From the NCBI RefSeq assembly GCF_000497045.1, contig NW_015961958.1, positions 360,543-424,542 of the forward strand: a stretch of DNA of 64,000 nucleotides, read 5' to 3'. Position numbers and translations under genes: made by a program. A model generated the notes under the pieces. The model worked only from the letters and a program-made list of their open reading frames with translations. It had not been told where the DNA came from and made no database searches. This DNA comes from Kalmanozyma brasiliensis GHG001. Taxonomy: Eukaryota > Basidiomycota > Ustilaginomycetes > Ustilaginales. Below, one piece after another: positions 30,082-40,088 of the stretch. How positions within the stretch are numbered: the first letter of the stretch is position 1; each line of letters starts with the position of its first letter.

Positions 30082-31587
30082 CTAGTCGTATCGCACATCG
30101 TCACGGCGACCGATGCCGATGCGGCGAGCGGTGACGTTGAGCGTGGGTCCACCCTGGTCGAGCACGATGACGTGGTTCTTGATGAAGCTCAGACCGATGA
30201 TGGAAATCTGGTCGGGACCGTCCTGGAAGGCCGAGTAGCACATGTTCCTCCTTCCACCAATCTGCGAAGGGGGAATGGGCTCGTTGGCGTAAAAGACGTA
30301 GTCTTCCTTGGGGATGGTGAAGTTCTGGCCCGTGATCTGGAGGTTGAAGGTAGGGTTCTTGGCCTTCCTCTCGTAACCCTTGAGACCGGTGTCGCAAGGA
30401 ACGAGGTAAGGGAAGGCGAGACCACTGCTCGCGTCGGCGACGTACGATCCGGCAATCTGACTGTTGATGTCGGCGGTGATGGGAGGGGGGAGGTAGAAGA
30501 CGGCGGAGCCAGTGTCGATCATGAATCGGCGAGGACGCTCCTCAGTACCAGGAGCGATGGCGAGCAGCTTGTCACCCATGGTTATCTGTTCGAAGAAGCC
30601 AGCCCAGAGGAAAGGAGAGAGGGCGCGGGTCCAGGTGATGTCACCGTCGAGTTCGTCGTCGTCGATCTCGCCAAAGACGTAGCGACCTCCACCGCCCCTG
30701 CCCGTGTTGCGGTTGGCCTTCTTGAGCGTGGCGGTGAGGTAGGTCTCCCTGAGCTGGCCGCGCGAAGACATAGCTTCGAAAGGTGTGGTCCAACCACCTT
30801 CGGTGCTAGAGCCATCACCGGACGAGAGACCGACGAGACCCTCCATACCACGAGAGGCACGCGAGCCACCGTTGATGGCGGTGACCAAGGCTACGGGAAG
30901 CTGCTCGACCCTGAGCCTCTGCTGGCCAAAGGTGAAGTCGTCGATGCCGACGTAGCCCTCGGCGTTGGAGCCCGAGCCGTAGAAGGCTTCCCAAGGCTGA
31001 CCGGGAGTACCACGCGGTGCAACAGTAGGCTGACCGTCGACGAGGGTGCGGTTGGAGTAGGTGGACGACCTGGTAGGGTTGAAGAAGGTGTGGTTGTTGG
31101 CGTAGCAGCAGGCGGGAGAGTAGACCCAGGTGTCTGAGCTTCCCGAGTCAAAGACCATCTTAAGCGTCTGAGCGCGCGTGCCGAAGCCGACATTGACGAG
31201 CCACTCGTTGTCCGCCGAGTTGTCTGTGGCCTTGTTGATGACAATGCCGAGACCTTGATCGTGAGTCTTGCCGTTTTCGATCCAGGAGTGCACCTTGCGG
31301 CCGAATTCGTCGATGGTCTCACGGAACTTTTGGCGCTGAGCATTCCTGTCCCTGGAACTGCGCTTGGAGCCAGCCCCTGAGAGATCCCGCTTTCGGTAGT
31401 CGAGCGGCAGTTCCGACGTCTCCCATCGTGAGGCGAGGAACTGCGGATGGGCGGGGGTTCCGTCGGCAGCAAAGAGGCGCGAGATGGGTTCGTGGGAAAC
31501 TTGAAGTTCACTCCGAGCCGTCACAATGCTGCTGAGTGTAGCAGCAGTGGCGGCGGCAAGGCCGACCAAGGCAGAGGTCGACTTCAT
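30082..31587 (-). CDS. Secreted pepsin-like aspartic protease (family A1)
   Basis: Predicted secreted endopeptidase. I start at ATG 31585-31587; the longer frame begins at a non-ATG codon, and this Met opens a clear signal peptide (about residues 1-24, ALVGLAAATAATLSSIVTA). 501 residues. A propeptide follows, with possible Kex2 sites at Lys66-Arg67 and Lys75-Arg76. Catalytic motifs are FDSGSSDTWV (Asp147) and MIDTGSAVFYL (Asp358); the flap Tyr203 sits in AFYGSG. The first motif is DSG rather than the common DTG, a tolerated variant. There are several N-glycosylation sequons (NHT, NRT, NFT, NVT). No C-terminal GPI-like hydrophobic tail is seen, so it is probably soluble. A TATA box lies about 97 bp upstream. 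Confidence 0.92.
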   Translation of the reverse strand: MKSTSALVGLAAATAATLSSIVTARSELQVSHEPISRLFAADGTPAHPQFLASRWETSELPLDYRKRDLSGAGSKRSSRDRNAQRQKFRETIDEFGRKVHSWIENGKTHDQGLGIVINKATDNSADNEWLVNVGFGTRAQTLKMVFDSGSSDTWVYSPACCYANNHTFFNPTRSSTYSNRTLVDGQPTVAPRGTPGQPWEAFYGSGSNAEGYVGIDDFTFGQQRLRVEQLPVALVTAINGGSRASRGMEGLVGLSSGDGSSTEGGWTTPFEAMSSRGQLRETYLTATLKKANRNTGRGGGGRYVFGEIDDDELDGDITWTRALSPFLWAGFFEQITMGDKLLAIAPGTEERPRRFMIDTGSAVFYLPPPITADINSQIAGSYVADASSGLAFPYLVPCDTGLKGYERKAKNPTFNLQITGQNFTIPKEDYVFYANEPIPPSQIGGRRNMCYSAFQDGPDQISIIGLSFIKNHVIVLDQGGPTLNVTARRIGIGRRDDVRYD

Positions 31588-33276
31588 TTCGAGGGTGCGG
31601 CGGATGTTGGTGGCAGGAATGCAAGGAAGGAAGGATGGGTCAGGCGACGCCAGGACGATGAGGACGAAGCGCGTCGGGTCCTCTTTATAGTGTGACACGA
31701 GGATGGGCGAGACCCTTGTTTTGACGGAGCAAGGCGGATGGCAAAGGCCGAACCAGGATGGGTAAGCGCGCTACTGCAGCAAGCGAAGCGCAGCGCGATG
31801 GGTCCGAGAGGCCGGTCGAGAAGCAAGAGACGATCGAAGAGGAAGCCGAAGCAAAAGCGCGGGACAATGACCAAGAGTCGTGCAAGGGTACAGTCAACAG
31901 CACAATGCAGCTGGGCTGGTTCCTACAGTCCACAGGTCGGAGAGCCAAAGGCGATTCAGGCTGAACAAGCTGTTGACGATGCGAGATTATAGTCTGGATG
32001 CTGTGGGTGCTTTGTCTACGAGCTCGGGTCGGTCGATGTGGCATGATGCGCAGGAACAGCCAGCAGCTGATCAGCAGCCTGAGACAAGACAAGACGAGGA
32101 TCAATTGCCACTGGTCTCAGGGAGAAACTGCAAACATGAATCGAAGGTTCGAAAAGACCGAGATGCAGCACCACCAGCAGCAGCAGCAGCGGCTCCAGCA
32201 GTTTGGGCGCGAGGGAGGAGCTTGAGAACAGAGAAGGGAGACGAGGATAGCTTACAGTGTAGGAGCTTGAACTCAAAATTCCTCTGCAAATTGCTAGCGT
32301 GTGAACAAGAATCTCTTGCGCAGTCACAGTGCCGCGGAGTGGGCGTGAGAACGTGGGGCGGAAGACGAGTTGCCAAGATTGATTGATCTGCGCGCCCTAC
32401 AGTGGTTAGCCCCTTTTCTCTCGGTGCTTGGCCTCCTGCCGAAATTGATCGCGTTTACTTTTTGGTCTGCTGCAGCCTTGCATGGACGAGTGTCTCCGCT
32501 CGGTGCCTGAGAACGGTGCATGCTGCAGATCGTCGCGTAAGTTATGCAAAACACCGCAAGATCCATTCCTCTCGTCCCCTGTAGTACCACTTGTGGCGCC
32601 CTATCAACACGCGAATGAAGCGCCCAAGGTCTGAACTCGGGCGCTGTGTGTGTCACTACACGACCCACTACTGGGCACGCTGGTGGGGTTCGCTTAGCTT
32701 CGGCGCACTTCGGTTGCAGGTGGTGGGCGAGTTGTCGCCGTCGTGCTTTTCAAGCGGGGCAATGGGGCATAGAACAGTGGGTCGCGCCACTCTTCGCGAT
32801 CGCCGAAGCAGTTCCAGTTGTGGCCCTGGCTCTCTTGGACCCTTGCGATACTCATTTCGGCGTTTCCTTTAGCGCGAACTTCGATCGAATTGCCTTTTGG
32901 GCGGATCACCCGACAGAAGCATCGCGCGGGCTAAGCGTGGCTCTGCTGCGTGGGATCGTGTGGGTCCGACTGCTGAGGGGCTGAAGCGGGCTCGTGCTCG
33001 GCCTTGATCGAATGAAGACACCCTTGAACAAGAGTGGCGATGCAGGAACGCGCTTGGCTCGCGACTGGCGAGTGGCGGCCGCCAGGGTCCTTGTGTGGTT
33101 CTCAAGCCGAACACCCTCGACGCTGGTGACTTTTACCTATTCGATTGCGTCGCTTCCTCCGCCTGCTCTCAGTCGCAATCACAGTCAAAGCAGTCCAGCA
33201 GTTGCAAAGCAGATGGAGTCGGGTCTATATTCGAGGGCCGTACTAGGCGGCTTCATTGCTGCTCGTGCTGAGTGAG
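31588..33276. other. Intergenic, aspartic protease promoter and ABC transporter 3' flank
   Basis: 1.7 kb. Apart from the TATA box and a short CAG run at 32175-32190, I see nothing definite. Short open frames on both strands lack ATG starts or family features. Confidence 0.5.
31684..31689 (-). promoter_or_regulatory. TATA box of aspartic protease gene
   Basis: TATAAA on the minus strand, 97 bp upstream of the chosen ATG. Its position also argues that the in-frame sequence upstream of 31587 is mostly untranscribed. Confidence 0.6.
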
Positions 33277-36200
33277 CTACGACGACCGTTGCGCATCCGC
33301 CTCCTTTGCGATGCGAAGCAGCTCGCCCATCTCGCCGCTCTGCTCGCACATCGAGTGGAACACGCTCGACTCGTTCTCCATCAGCTCCAGTGGCGATCCG
33401 CTCTCCACCACCTTGCCGTGGCCCAGCACCACAATCTTGTCGTAGTCCGCAATCGTCTTGATCCGGTGTGCAATCGTGATGATGGTTGCCTGCGGCGCCA
33501 TCTCCTGTCGGATCGTCTTTTGAATCTGCGCATCCGAGGCAGAGTCCAGGTTGGCCGTGCTTTCGTCCAGCACGAGAATCCTCGAGTCGCGAAGCTTGAG
33601 CAATCCACGTGCCAGGGCGAGAAGTTGCTTTTGGCCTGCGGAAAAGTTACGGCCGCCTTGCTCGACCGGCGCATCCAACGAGGTGATGATGTTGGTTCGG
33701 CCGTACATCTCGGCGTCTGCAACCACTTCCTCGTTGGCTTGACCGGCAGTCTCCTCCCCATCCGGGCCAGGCGAGGCAGGACGGCTGGGAGCGCGGCTGA
33801 CGGCACGCGACGCTGCAGGCGTAGCGAACGACGCCAATCGACACCTCTCGAGCGCCATCCACAGCTCACCATCTTCGTACACATTGAAGGGGTCCAGATT
33901 GGATCGCACCGTTCCACTGAAAAGCTGTGCGTCCTGCGGGATCACCGTGAGTCGCTCTCGCAGTGTGCGGATGGGGATCGAGGCAATGTCGATGCCGTCA
34001 ATCTCGATCGAGCCCTGCTCGGCTTCCAAGAAGCGGAAGAAGCACAGCGCCAGCGTCGACTTGCCCGACCCCGTGCGTCCCACGATGCCCACTTTCTCCC
34101 GTGGTGCAAATTCGAGGTCGATGCCGTCGAGCACACGAGGGAACTCGGGGGTGTATCGTACCGCCAGGTTCTTGATCTTGATCTTGCCCTCGCTGCTCGG
34201 CCAGTAGGCCGGAGGCTCCTGTCCCGTCTGACGCTCCGGCTCCAGGTCTAGGTACTCGCTGATGCGCTCGACGCTGTTCATGTTGATCTCGGTCTGCGTG
34301 TACATGCGCACGATCCAAAGCACTGACTCGACAAACGTGATCGCGTACGCCAGCACGAAACCTGCCAAGCTCGCCCTGATGTCGGTGCGCAGCAGCAAGA
34401 ACACGGCCGACAAGAAGGCCACCGACGCTCCTGCAATGTCGACACGCACCGACAGCCATCGGTTCTCGTACCACAGGAAGAAGAAAGCCCGGTTCGCCTT
34501 GTCCACCAGACGCAAGCAGTGGCGGGTGAATCGTCCCGCATCACCGTATGCTCGAATGATGACGCAGCCATTGAGCACTTCTCCCACCACCGTGTAGATG
34601 GGGGATCGCTCCACCGACTCGATGCGCTTCAGATCGCGCGAGCTGACCAGATACAGCGCACCGATCACCGTGTAGACGCAGATGACCAGCAACGCAACGA
34701 CTAGGAAGATCGGCGTGGCCCAGCAGATCAGCACCAAGATCGCCGTGGCGGTGAGCGTGCACTCGAGCAAGAAGAGCATGCAGACCGCCATCTCCTGATC
34801 CACCGTCTCGACGTCCTTGGAGAGTCGGTTCATGATGCGTCCCACCGGCGTGCGGTCAAAAAACTGCGGCCTGGCGTTCAAGATCGCGTCCGTGAGTCGT
34901 CGATAGATCCGACGCGAGGCGCGAAGCGAGATGTAGAACTCGTAACCGTCTCGCAGCACCGCCATGATCATGAAACCAACTGAAATGGCCAGGTAGATGC
35001 TGAGGTAGTAGGTATCCAGGTCCCCATTATTGCCGGGCCGGTCTTGTGCGGTCACTGCTCGACGAGCAAGGGTGGCGACATTGCCTTCGTGCAATGTGCT
35101 GTTGATGCTTTGCGAATCGAGCGCAAGTACTTGTTGTCCATGGAAGGCGCCTCCAATGAAAGATGGTCGGACGGGCAGGTCTTCGGATGCGCCGTTGGTG
35201 ACAGCAGAAGCTGAGTTCGAGACCGAAAACGGATCGGGCAATCGATGCAAGATGTCGTCCAGGCGAAGACTGCCCAGCAAGGAAGGTCGATTGGTCCAGA
35301 GGGAGTCGATCAAAGGCGTCGTCATGAAGGTCTGCGCCTGATCGTACGTGTAGCGAGGCGGCTGCTGAGACGAGACCTGCACGGCTGCCACTCGCATGTC
35401 GGAGGTCTCTTCGCGGTAGTCGTGCGACTTGGCCCATCGCATGAGCCAAGCACCAGAACCGATATCGAGCAGTCGCACAGCAAAGAAGAACAACAGGAGC
35501 GAGCCCCACAGCAGGACGGCGAAGCGCGCCTTGGTGGCCACGGATCCCAAGTACAAGCCGTAATTCTTGGTGCCGACTGCACCGGCGCTGTAAGTCTCTT
35601 CGTTGGTGTGTGCCTTTTTCTTCTCGAGCTTCTTGGCCATCTCCTCGCGCTCCGCTTCGTCGCTGCCGCCCGCCGCGAGCTCTTCGATGGTCATTTCCTC
35701 GTGATCGTTCTCGGCGGCATGGCCAGCTTTGAGGCTCGATTGCAGAGCCTCGCCTTCCTCCGAAAAGACGCCAGTCGCATTGACCACGTCCGGTGTACCT
35801 GCTACGACAATGCTGCCATTGTCCATGGCGACGGCAAACGCAGCGCCAGGGAGACAAAGGCTGATGGCATGCGTCACCAAAATGATGGTTCGGTTCTTGG
35901 CAAGCGCGCCCTTGAGCGCGTGACGGTAAAGGTGCTTAGCAGTGTGGCTGTCTACGGCCGAGAGCGCATCGTCGATGAGGACGTGCTTGGCCGACGAGTA
36001 GAGTGCACGTGCGAGTGCGATTCGAGCTTTCTGACCACCAGACAGAGAGGTGCCTTTTTCACCCACCTCGGTTTCGTCACCGTATTCGAGGATTTTGAGA
36101 TCGGGCTCCAGTGCGCAAGCCTTGACGACAGCACGGTAGCGACGCTCATCGTAGGGAGAGCCAAACAATACATTCTCCTTGAGCGTCGTGCCAAGCAGCC

Positions 36201-39033
36201 AGGGACTCTGACTGCAGTACGCCACCGACTCGCTCAAACCAGTGGCAGGGTCGATGGTTGCTGTAGCACGCGCTACGGGGCATGGCATGAAGGTGCGTCC
36301 GCTGAGCTGACGAGTCTCGCCGAGCAACGACAACAGAAGGGTCGTCTTGCCTGATCCGACGGGTCCAGCAACAATGCTCAACTTACCGACCGGGAAGCGA
36401 AGGTTGATGTCTCGCAGGCTGAAAGCGCCGTCGTCGACTTCGCTGTTGTCATCGACATAGGTAAAGCTGGCATCTTCGAATCCGATCGTTTTGCTCGAGC
36501 GGGATCGCATCGAGCTACCGTTGGCGACCTCGCCAATGCTGCTGCCCTCAGCGTCATCCAGGTCGCTCGACTCTTCGTCGCGCAGCAGTTGCTGATACTT
36601 TTGCGTTTCCTCTTCGCGCAAGTAGGTGTCGATACGACGCACGGATACCAGCGAGTTGAGGATCTGCACAATCATATCTGGAAGCGCGTCGAGCGGGTTG
36701 CGAAGCGTGTTGAAGAGGGCGAGAGCAGTGAAAGCTTTCTCGGCGGTGAGCGGCTGGTGGAAGATCTTGGTGTGGGCTCCAAAAGTAGCGCAAGTGACCA
36801 GCATTGGCGTGCCCATGTAGGTAAAGGTGTTGCACAGCCAGGCGAGGTAGCGGGTGGCGAGCACTTGAAGCTCGCGCTGTCGAGCTTCGTCCATGCGCGC
36901 GTTGAAGGAGCGTTCCCAGGCGAAGAATTTGACGGTCTTGATGCAGCCGAGCACCTCGGTGGCCAGGTTGAGACGTTTGTCGGTGGTCTCGAGCAGGCGC
37001 TTCTGCAATTTGACAAACCAGCGCGAGACAAGCGTCTGAATGGGCAGCGAAGCAAGCAGCACAAGGAAGCCGATGACGGCAGACCAGCCAAGCAGCACGA
37101 TGAGGTACACGAGGCAGAGACCGATGACGAGCGGCGCGCGAGGGGCGAGAAAGTGGAGATAGGCACAGATCTCGGAGACTTTGAAGACGTCGACCGAGAT
37201 GAGGTTGACGACTTGACCATCGGTAGCGCGCTTGGGCGTTGCGTCGTCCTTAGCGTCGCCCGCTTTGGGTTTCTTGGCAGCAGCGGATGAATCGTCCTCG
37301 GTCTGGTCGTCCTCTCCGTCCTTCTTTGCATCGTCGCTGTCGCCAGTGCTTCCAATGTCCTTGCGACGGAGCGTCTTTGTGACGATTTCGGTGATCAGAA
37401 TAGCACGCAGGCGGATGCAGATACGCCTGCCGATAAAGAGTGCCCGCGAGGCCGAGATGGAAGCGAAGATCTGACCCACGAACATGCCAAAGGCGTAGAG
37501 AATGCCGAGGTGGAGAGGCTCAGCGCCTTCGTAGTTGCCCGTGCGGCGCTGTTCGTCTCTTGCAGCAATGAATGCAAGGATCTTTTGAAGGAAGAAGGGT
37601 GGCACGAGGTCGAGCACAGCCTCCAAGGTGGCCCAGAAGAATTGCAAGGCGAGGAACCACTTGAAATGGCCGAAGAGGCGACGCCACAAGGGCCGAGTGG
37701 AAGGAGCGAGACCCGCGTGCAAGCCGTGCTTCTGGGTGCTTGGCGAGCGACGGGATGGACCTTGGGGCTCTTCGGATCGTGCAGAGGTGTAAGCGCGGAA
37801 GCAAGCGACGACGGCGGCAGCCTTGTCCGCGACGGGCAGATCTGGAATGGCGGCGAGCGTGAACTGGACCTTGTAGTGCTTGACAATGGCAGGCGTGACG
37901 TAGCCAAAGGTGGCACGAGAAAGCAGGGAGGCGGTTTCCTCTGGGGCTGGAATGAGGTCGCTCACAGCTGTATCAGCGTTGACCCCGGCGGCCTGCGGCT
38001 GTGTGAGACCATCGGCGCTGGTGAGGCGAGGCGACGGGAATGCAGTGCCGGGCACGCCATGCTGCGTCTCGGGCGACATGGTGGTGTAGATGGCTCGAAG
38101 ATCACGAGGAAGTACCGTCTGCAAAGGGAACAGGAGAGAGGGTGCCAGGACGATGCAGCCGATGACCAGTTCGATGACAGTCACAATGACCGCACCGCGA
38201 GAGTGGAGTGCAGGATGCGCGTGGTGGCTGAGGAGCGCCGTGCGAAGATTGAAGAGGGTGATGACCACGTAGACGGACATGAGCGCTGCCTTGTGCGAAA
38301 AGAAAGAGTGTTTCGAGGCAAGCGAGTAGGCGGATAGGCCGGCGAGGTAGAACCAAAGAACGGCCCAGTAGATGGTGTAGCTGCGAGAGTACCAACCTGT
38401 GGCCCAGTCGCCAGCATGGATGGCAGCTAGCGCTACGGAGCCAAGGACGTCGATGACACGACGCAGCACCTCAAGACGCCGAAGCTGCTCGACGGCGTTG
38501 GGGTCGCGGCCGGTGGCAGGAGTGAGATGGACCTCGTTGAGAATGACAGCATTCTCGGTGTGAAAGACCTCGAGAGCGGCCTGCGAGGCGGCGGCTGGCG
38601 TCTGCGCTTTCGAGGCTGCGTTGGAGGATGCAAATGGAAGTGTGGCCGACTGGATCGAAGAGAAGCTGTTGCTGCGCAGGATGCGAGACGAGTTCCAGGG
38701 CAAGATCGCGTTGAGCAAGCGACGAGGCAGGCCGATGAGACCTGATGATGTCGACCTACGGGACACGACTGGACGATGACCGTTGGATTGGTGTGCAGAT
38801 TGGGTGTGGAGGACAGCAGAGAAGGAGGACGCTGCTGGATCGAGATGCGCGACATGCTCTGCCGAGGCTGTCAGCGCCCGGCGTCTGCGAAGCTGGTGCA
38901 AGACGAGAGACAGAAAGGAGAGTGCTACCAGCGCCAGTGGTATTGACGAGTTGAGCACCTGTTGCTGAAAGCAGACGTCCCAGTCGATGCCGTTCCAGAC
39001 GGGCCGCCCCGCGCAGCTCTTCGACAGCGTCAT
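33277..39033 (-). CDS. ABCC (MRP-type) full-size ABC transporter
   Basis: Predicted ATP-driven exporter, in vacuole or plasma membrane; typical cargo of the family is glutathione conjugates, organic anions or drugs. 1,918 residues, start ATG 39031-39033. Order: N-terminal TMD0 (about 1-330), TMD1, NBD1 (Walker A GPVGSGKTT near 888, signature LSGGQKARIALARAL, Walker B HVLIDDALSAVD), TMD2, NBD2 (Walker A GRTGSGKSTL near 1650, signature FSAGQKQLLALARGL, Walker B ILVLDESTANLD). NBD1 has Asp instead of the catalytic Glu after Walker B, the asymmetric pattern usual in ABCC proteins. Lys/Asp/Glu-rich insertions occur in TMD1 (about 570-610), and a Ser/Pro/Ala-rich one between Q-loop and signature of NBD2. 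It looks closest to the Ybt1/Vmr1/Nft1 group, but I cannot assign an ortholog. Confidence 0.94.
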   Translation of the reverse strand: MTLSKSCAGRPVWNGIDWDVCFQQQVLNSSIPLALVALSFLSLVLHQLRRRRALTASAEHVAHLDPAASSFSAVLHTQSAHQSNGHRPVVSRRSTSSGLIGLPRRLLNAILPWNSSRILRSNSFSSIQSATLPFASSNAASKAQTPAAASQAALEVFHTENAVILNEVHLTPATGRDPNAVEQLRRLEVLRRVIDVLGSVALAAIHAGDWATGWYSRSYTIYWAVLWFYLAGLSAYSLASKHSFFSHKAALMSVYVVITLFNLRTALLSHHAHPALHSRGAVIVTVIELVIGCIVLAPSLLFPLQTVLPRDLRAIYTTMSPETQHGVPGTAFPSPRLTSADGLTQPQAAGVNADTAVSDLIPAPEETASLLSRATFGYVTPAIVKHYKVQFTLAAIPDLPVADKAAAVVACFRAYTSARSEEPQGPSRRSPSTQKHGLHAGLAPSTRPLWRRLFGHFKWFLALQFFWATLEAVLDLVPPFFLQKILAFIAARDEQRRTGNYEGAEPLHLGILYAFGMFVGQIFASISASRALFIGRRICIRLRAILITEIVTKTLRRKDIGSTGDSDDAKKDGEDDQTEDDSSAAAKKPKAGDAKDDATPKRATDGQVVNLISVDVFKVSEICAYLHFLAPRAPLVIGLCLVYLIVLLGWSAVIGFLVLLASLPIQTLVSRWFVKLQKRLLETTDKRLNLATEVLGCIKTVKFFAWERSFNARMDEARQRELQVLATRYLAWLCNTFTYMGTPMLVTCATFGAHTKIFHQPLTAEKAFTALALFNTLRNPLDALPDMIVQILNSLVSVRRIDTYLREEETQKYQQLLRDEESSDLDDAEGSSIGEVANGSSMRSRSSKTIGFEDASFTYVDDNSEVDDGAFSLRDINLRFPVGKLSIVAGPVGSGKTTLLLSLLGETRQLSGRTFMPCPVARATATIDPATGLSESVAYCSQSPWLLGTTLKENVLFGSPYDERRYRAVVKACALEPDLKILEYGDETEVGEKGTSLSGGQKARIALARALYSSAKHVLIDDALSAVDSHTAKHLYRHALKGALAKNRTIILVTHAISLCLPGAAFAVAMDNGSIVVAGTPDVVNATGVFSEEGEALQSSLKAGHAAENDHEEMTIEELAAGGSDEAEREEMAKKLEKKKAHTNEETYSAGAVGTKNYGLYLGSVATKARFAVLLWGSLLLFFFAVRLLDIGSGAWLMRWAKSHDYREETSDMRVAAVQVSSQQPPRYTYDQAQTFMTTPLIDSLWTNRPSLLGSLRLDDILHRLPDPFSVSNSASAVTNGASEDLPVRPSFIGGAFHGQQVLALDSQSINSTLHEGNVATLARRAVTAQDRPGNNGDLDTYYLSIYLAISVGFMIMAVLRDGYEFYISLRASRRIYRRLTDAILNARPQFFDRTPVGRIMNRLSKDVETVDQEMAVCMLFLLECTLTATAILVLICWATPIFLVVALLVICVYTVIGALYLVSSRDLKRIESVERSPIYTVVGEVLNGCVIIRAYGDAGRFTRHCLRLVDKANRAFFFLWYENRWLSVRVDIAGASVAFLSAVFLLLRTDIRASLAGFVLAYAITFVESVLWIVRMYTQTEINMNSVERISEYLDLEPERQTGQEPPAYWPSSEGKIKIKNLAVRYTPEFPRVLDGIDLEFAPREKVGIVGRTGSGKSTLALCFFRFLEAEQGSIEIDGIDIASIPIRTLRERLTVIPQDAQLFSGTVRSNLDPFNVYEDGELWMALERCRLASFATPAASRAVSRAPSRPASPGPDGEETAGQANEEVVADAEMYGRTNIITSLDAPVEQGGRNFSAGQKQLLALARGLLKLRDSRILVLDESTANLDSASDAQIQKTIRQEMAPQATIITIAHRIKTIADYDKIVVLGHGKVVESGSPLELMENESSVFHSMCEQSGEMGELLRIAKEADAQRSS

Positions 39034-39351
39034 TGTGAGATGAACAAGCGCTGTACGATGGCGCTTGAGCAGTTGGTGCGATCGGGTCTAGTTGGATTCT
39101 AGATCGTCGTCCTTGTAAGGAGTCGATGGAAGTCGTGAGTAGGATGGAGAGCCGATCACTGCTCGGCCAAGCGTTCTTGCAGCTGAATGAGGCCCGAAAC
39201 CAACGATCCGAGTGTTTGCCGGGGACCGGCGGTAAAAGAGCGACAAAGCACCGACGACCCGCGATCGATGGGGAGACAAGACGGGCGCCGGTAGAAGCGA
39301 CTAGAGAGAGAAAAGGGATCCGGATAGATTGAAGAGGCCCGTCAAGGAGGT

Positions 39352-39368
39352 GATGATGATGATGATGT
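39352..39368. repeat. GAT trinucleotide repeat
   Basis: Five to six GAT units in the transporter gene's leader region. Confidence 0.8.
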
Positions 39369-39559
39369 ATTGAAGGGAGGAGCACTTGTGATGATCGAAG
39401 AGGAAGGTGATAAGAAGAGGAGAGGGTCCTGCAAGAAGAAAGACCTCGGACCAGCTGAATCAGAAAAAAAGGTGACGCTTCCATAGCGCGCCCTGTCGTC
39501 CAGTCTTGAGGCTGTCGGGGCGAGCTGCCTTGTTCTGGTACATACGCTACTCAGCAGCA

Positions 39560-39580
39560 GTCTCTCTCTCTCTCTTCTCT
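39560..39580. repeat. CT dinucleotide microsatellite
   Basis: A run of TC units with one break, non-coding. Confidence 0.85.
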
Positions 39581-40088
39581 CGCTTGGATTTTGCTAAATA
39601 AATTAATAATAAGAGAAAAGATGTGGCTGTCGCTGTCAATCGGACTTGGCTAAGCCGGATAGGCTGCGTGCATTCCACGCCCTTGTGGACCCTTGTTGCT
39701 CGTACCACCTCGCACATCAAGCAAGCTTGCTCACAGCAGGGCAGAACAGTATCGACTGGCCTCAAGCTGCAATCTCTGGTTTCCACATTCGAATCGTCCG
39801 GTTTCCGAAAAGTCAACTCACAGACTCCTTCTCGAGTCAGCGTGGGCAGCATGCGAACCATGCTAGGCGAACGCACAAATGGTTTCCGCGGATCACGTCG
39901 CGCCGAGCCAACCAGAGCCTCTCAAATTTGCAAATCGCAATCCGGCGGAATCTCCTTCGCTTAGGCACAGACACTCAAAAGCACCCACCCAGTGACTCGA
40001 ACTTGACTCGGCCTCAGCAATGATATGGACTTGTCGTTGATGACTTGGAAAGCATGATCCATGGACAAGTACAAGATGCGCCCACCGC

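Larger units (their letters stand above)
39034..40088. other. Intergenic between ABC transporter and VPS27
   Basis: 1.05 kb with no gene. It holds the leader of the transporter gene, two simple repeats and an AT-rich spot (near 39590-39615). Confidence 0.55.

Noticed and set aside
30031..31137. 368-codon plus-strand frame
   Set aside because: Antisense shadow of the aspartic protease.
31588..31698. N-terminal extension of the aspartic protease
   Set aside because: Begins at GTG; the downstream ATG opens a signal peptide and the TATA box at 31684 lies inside the extension.
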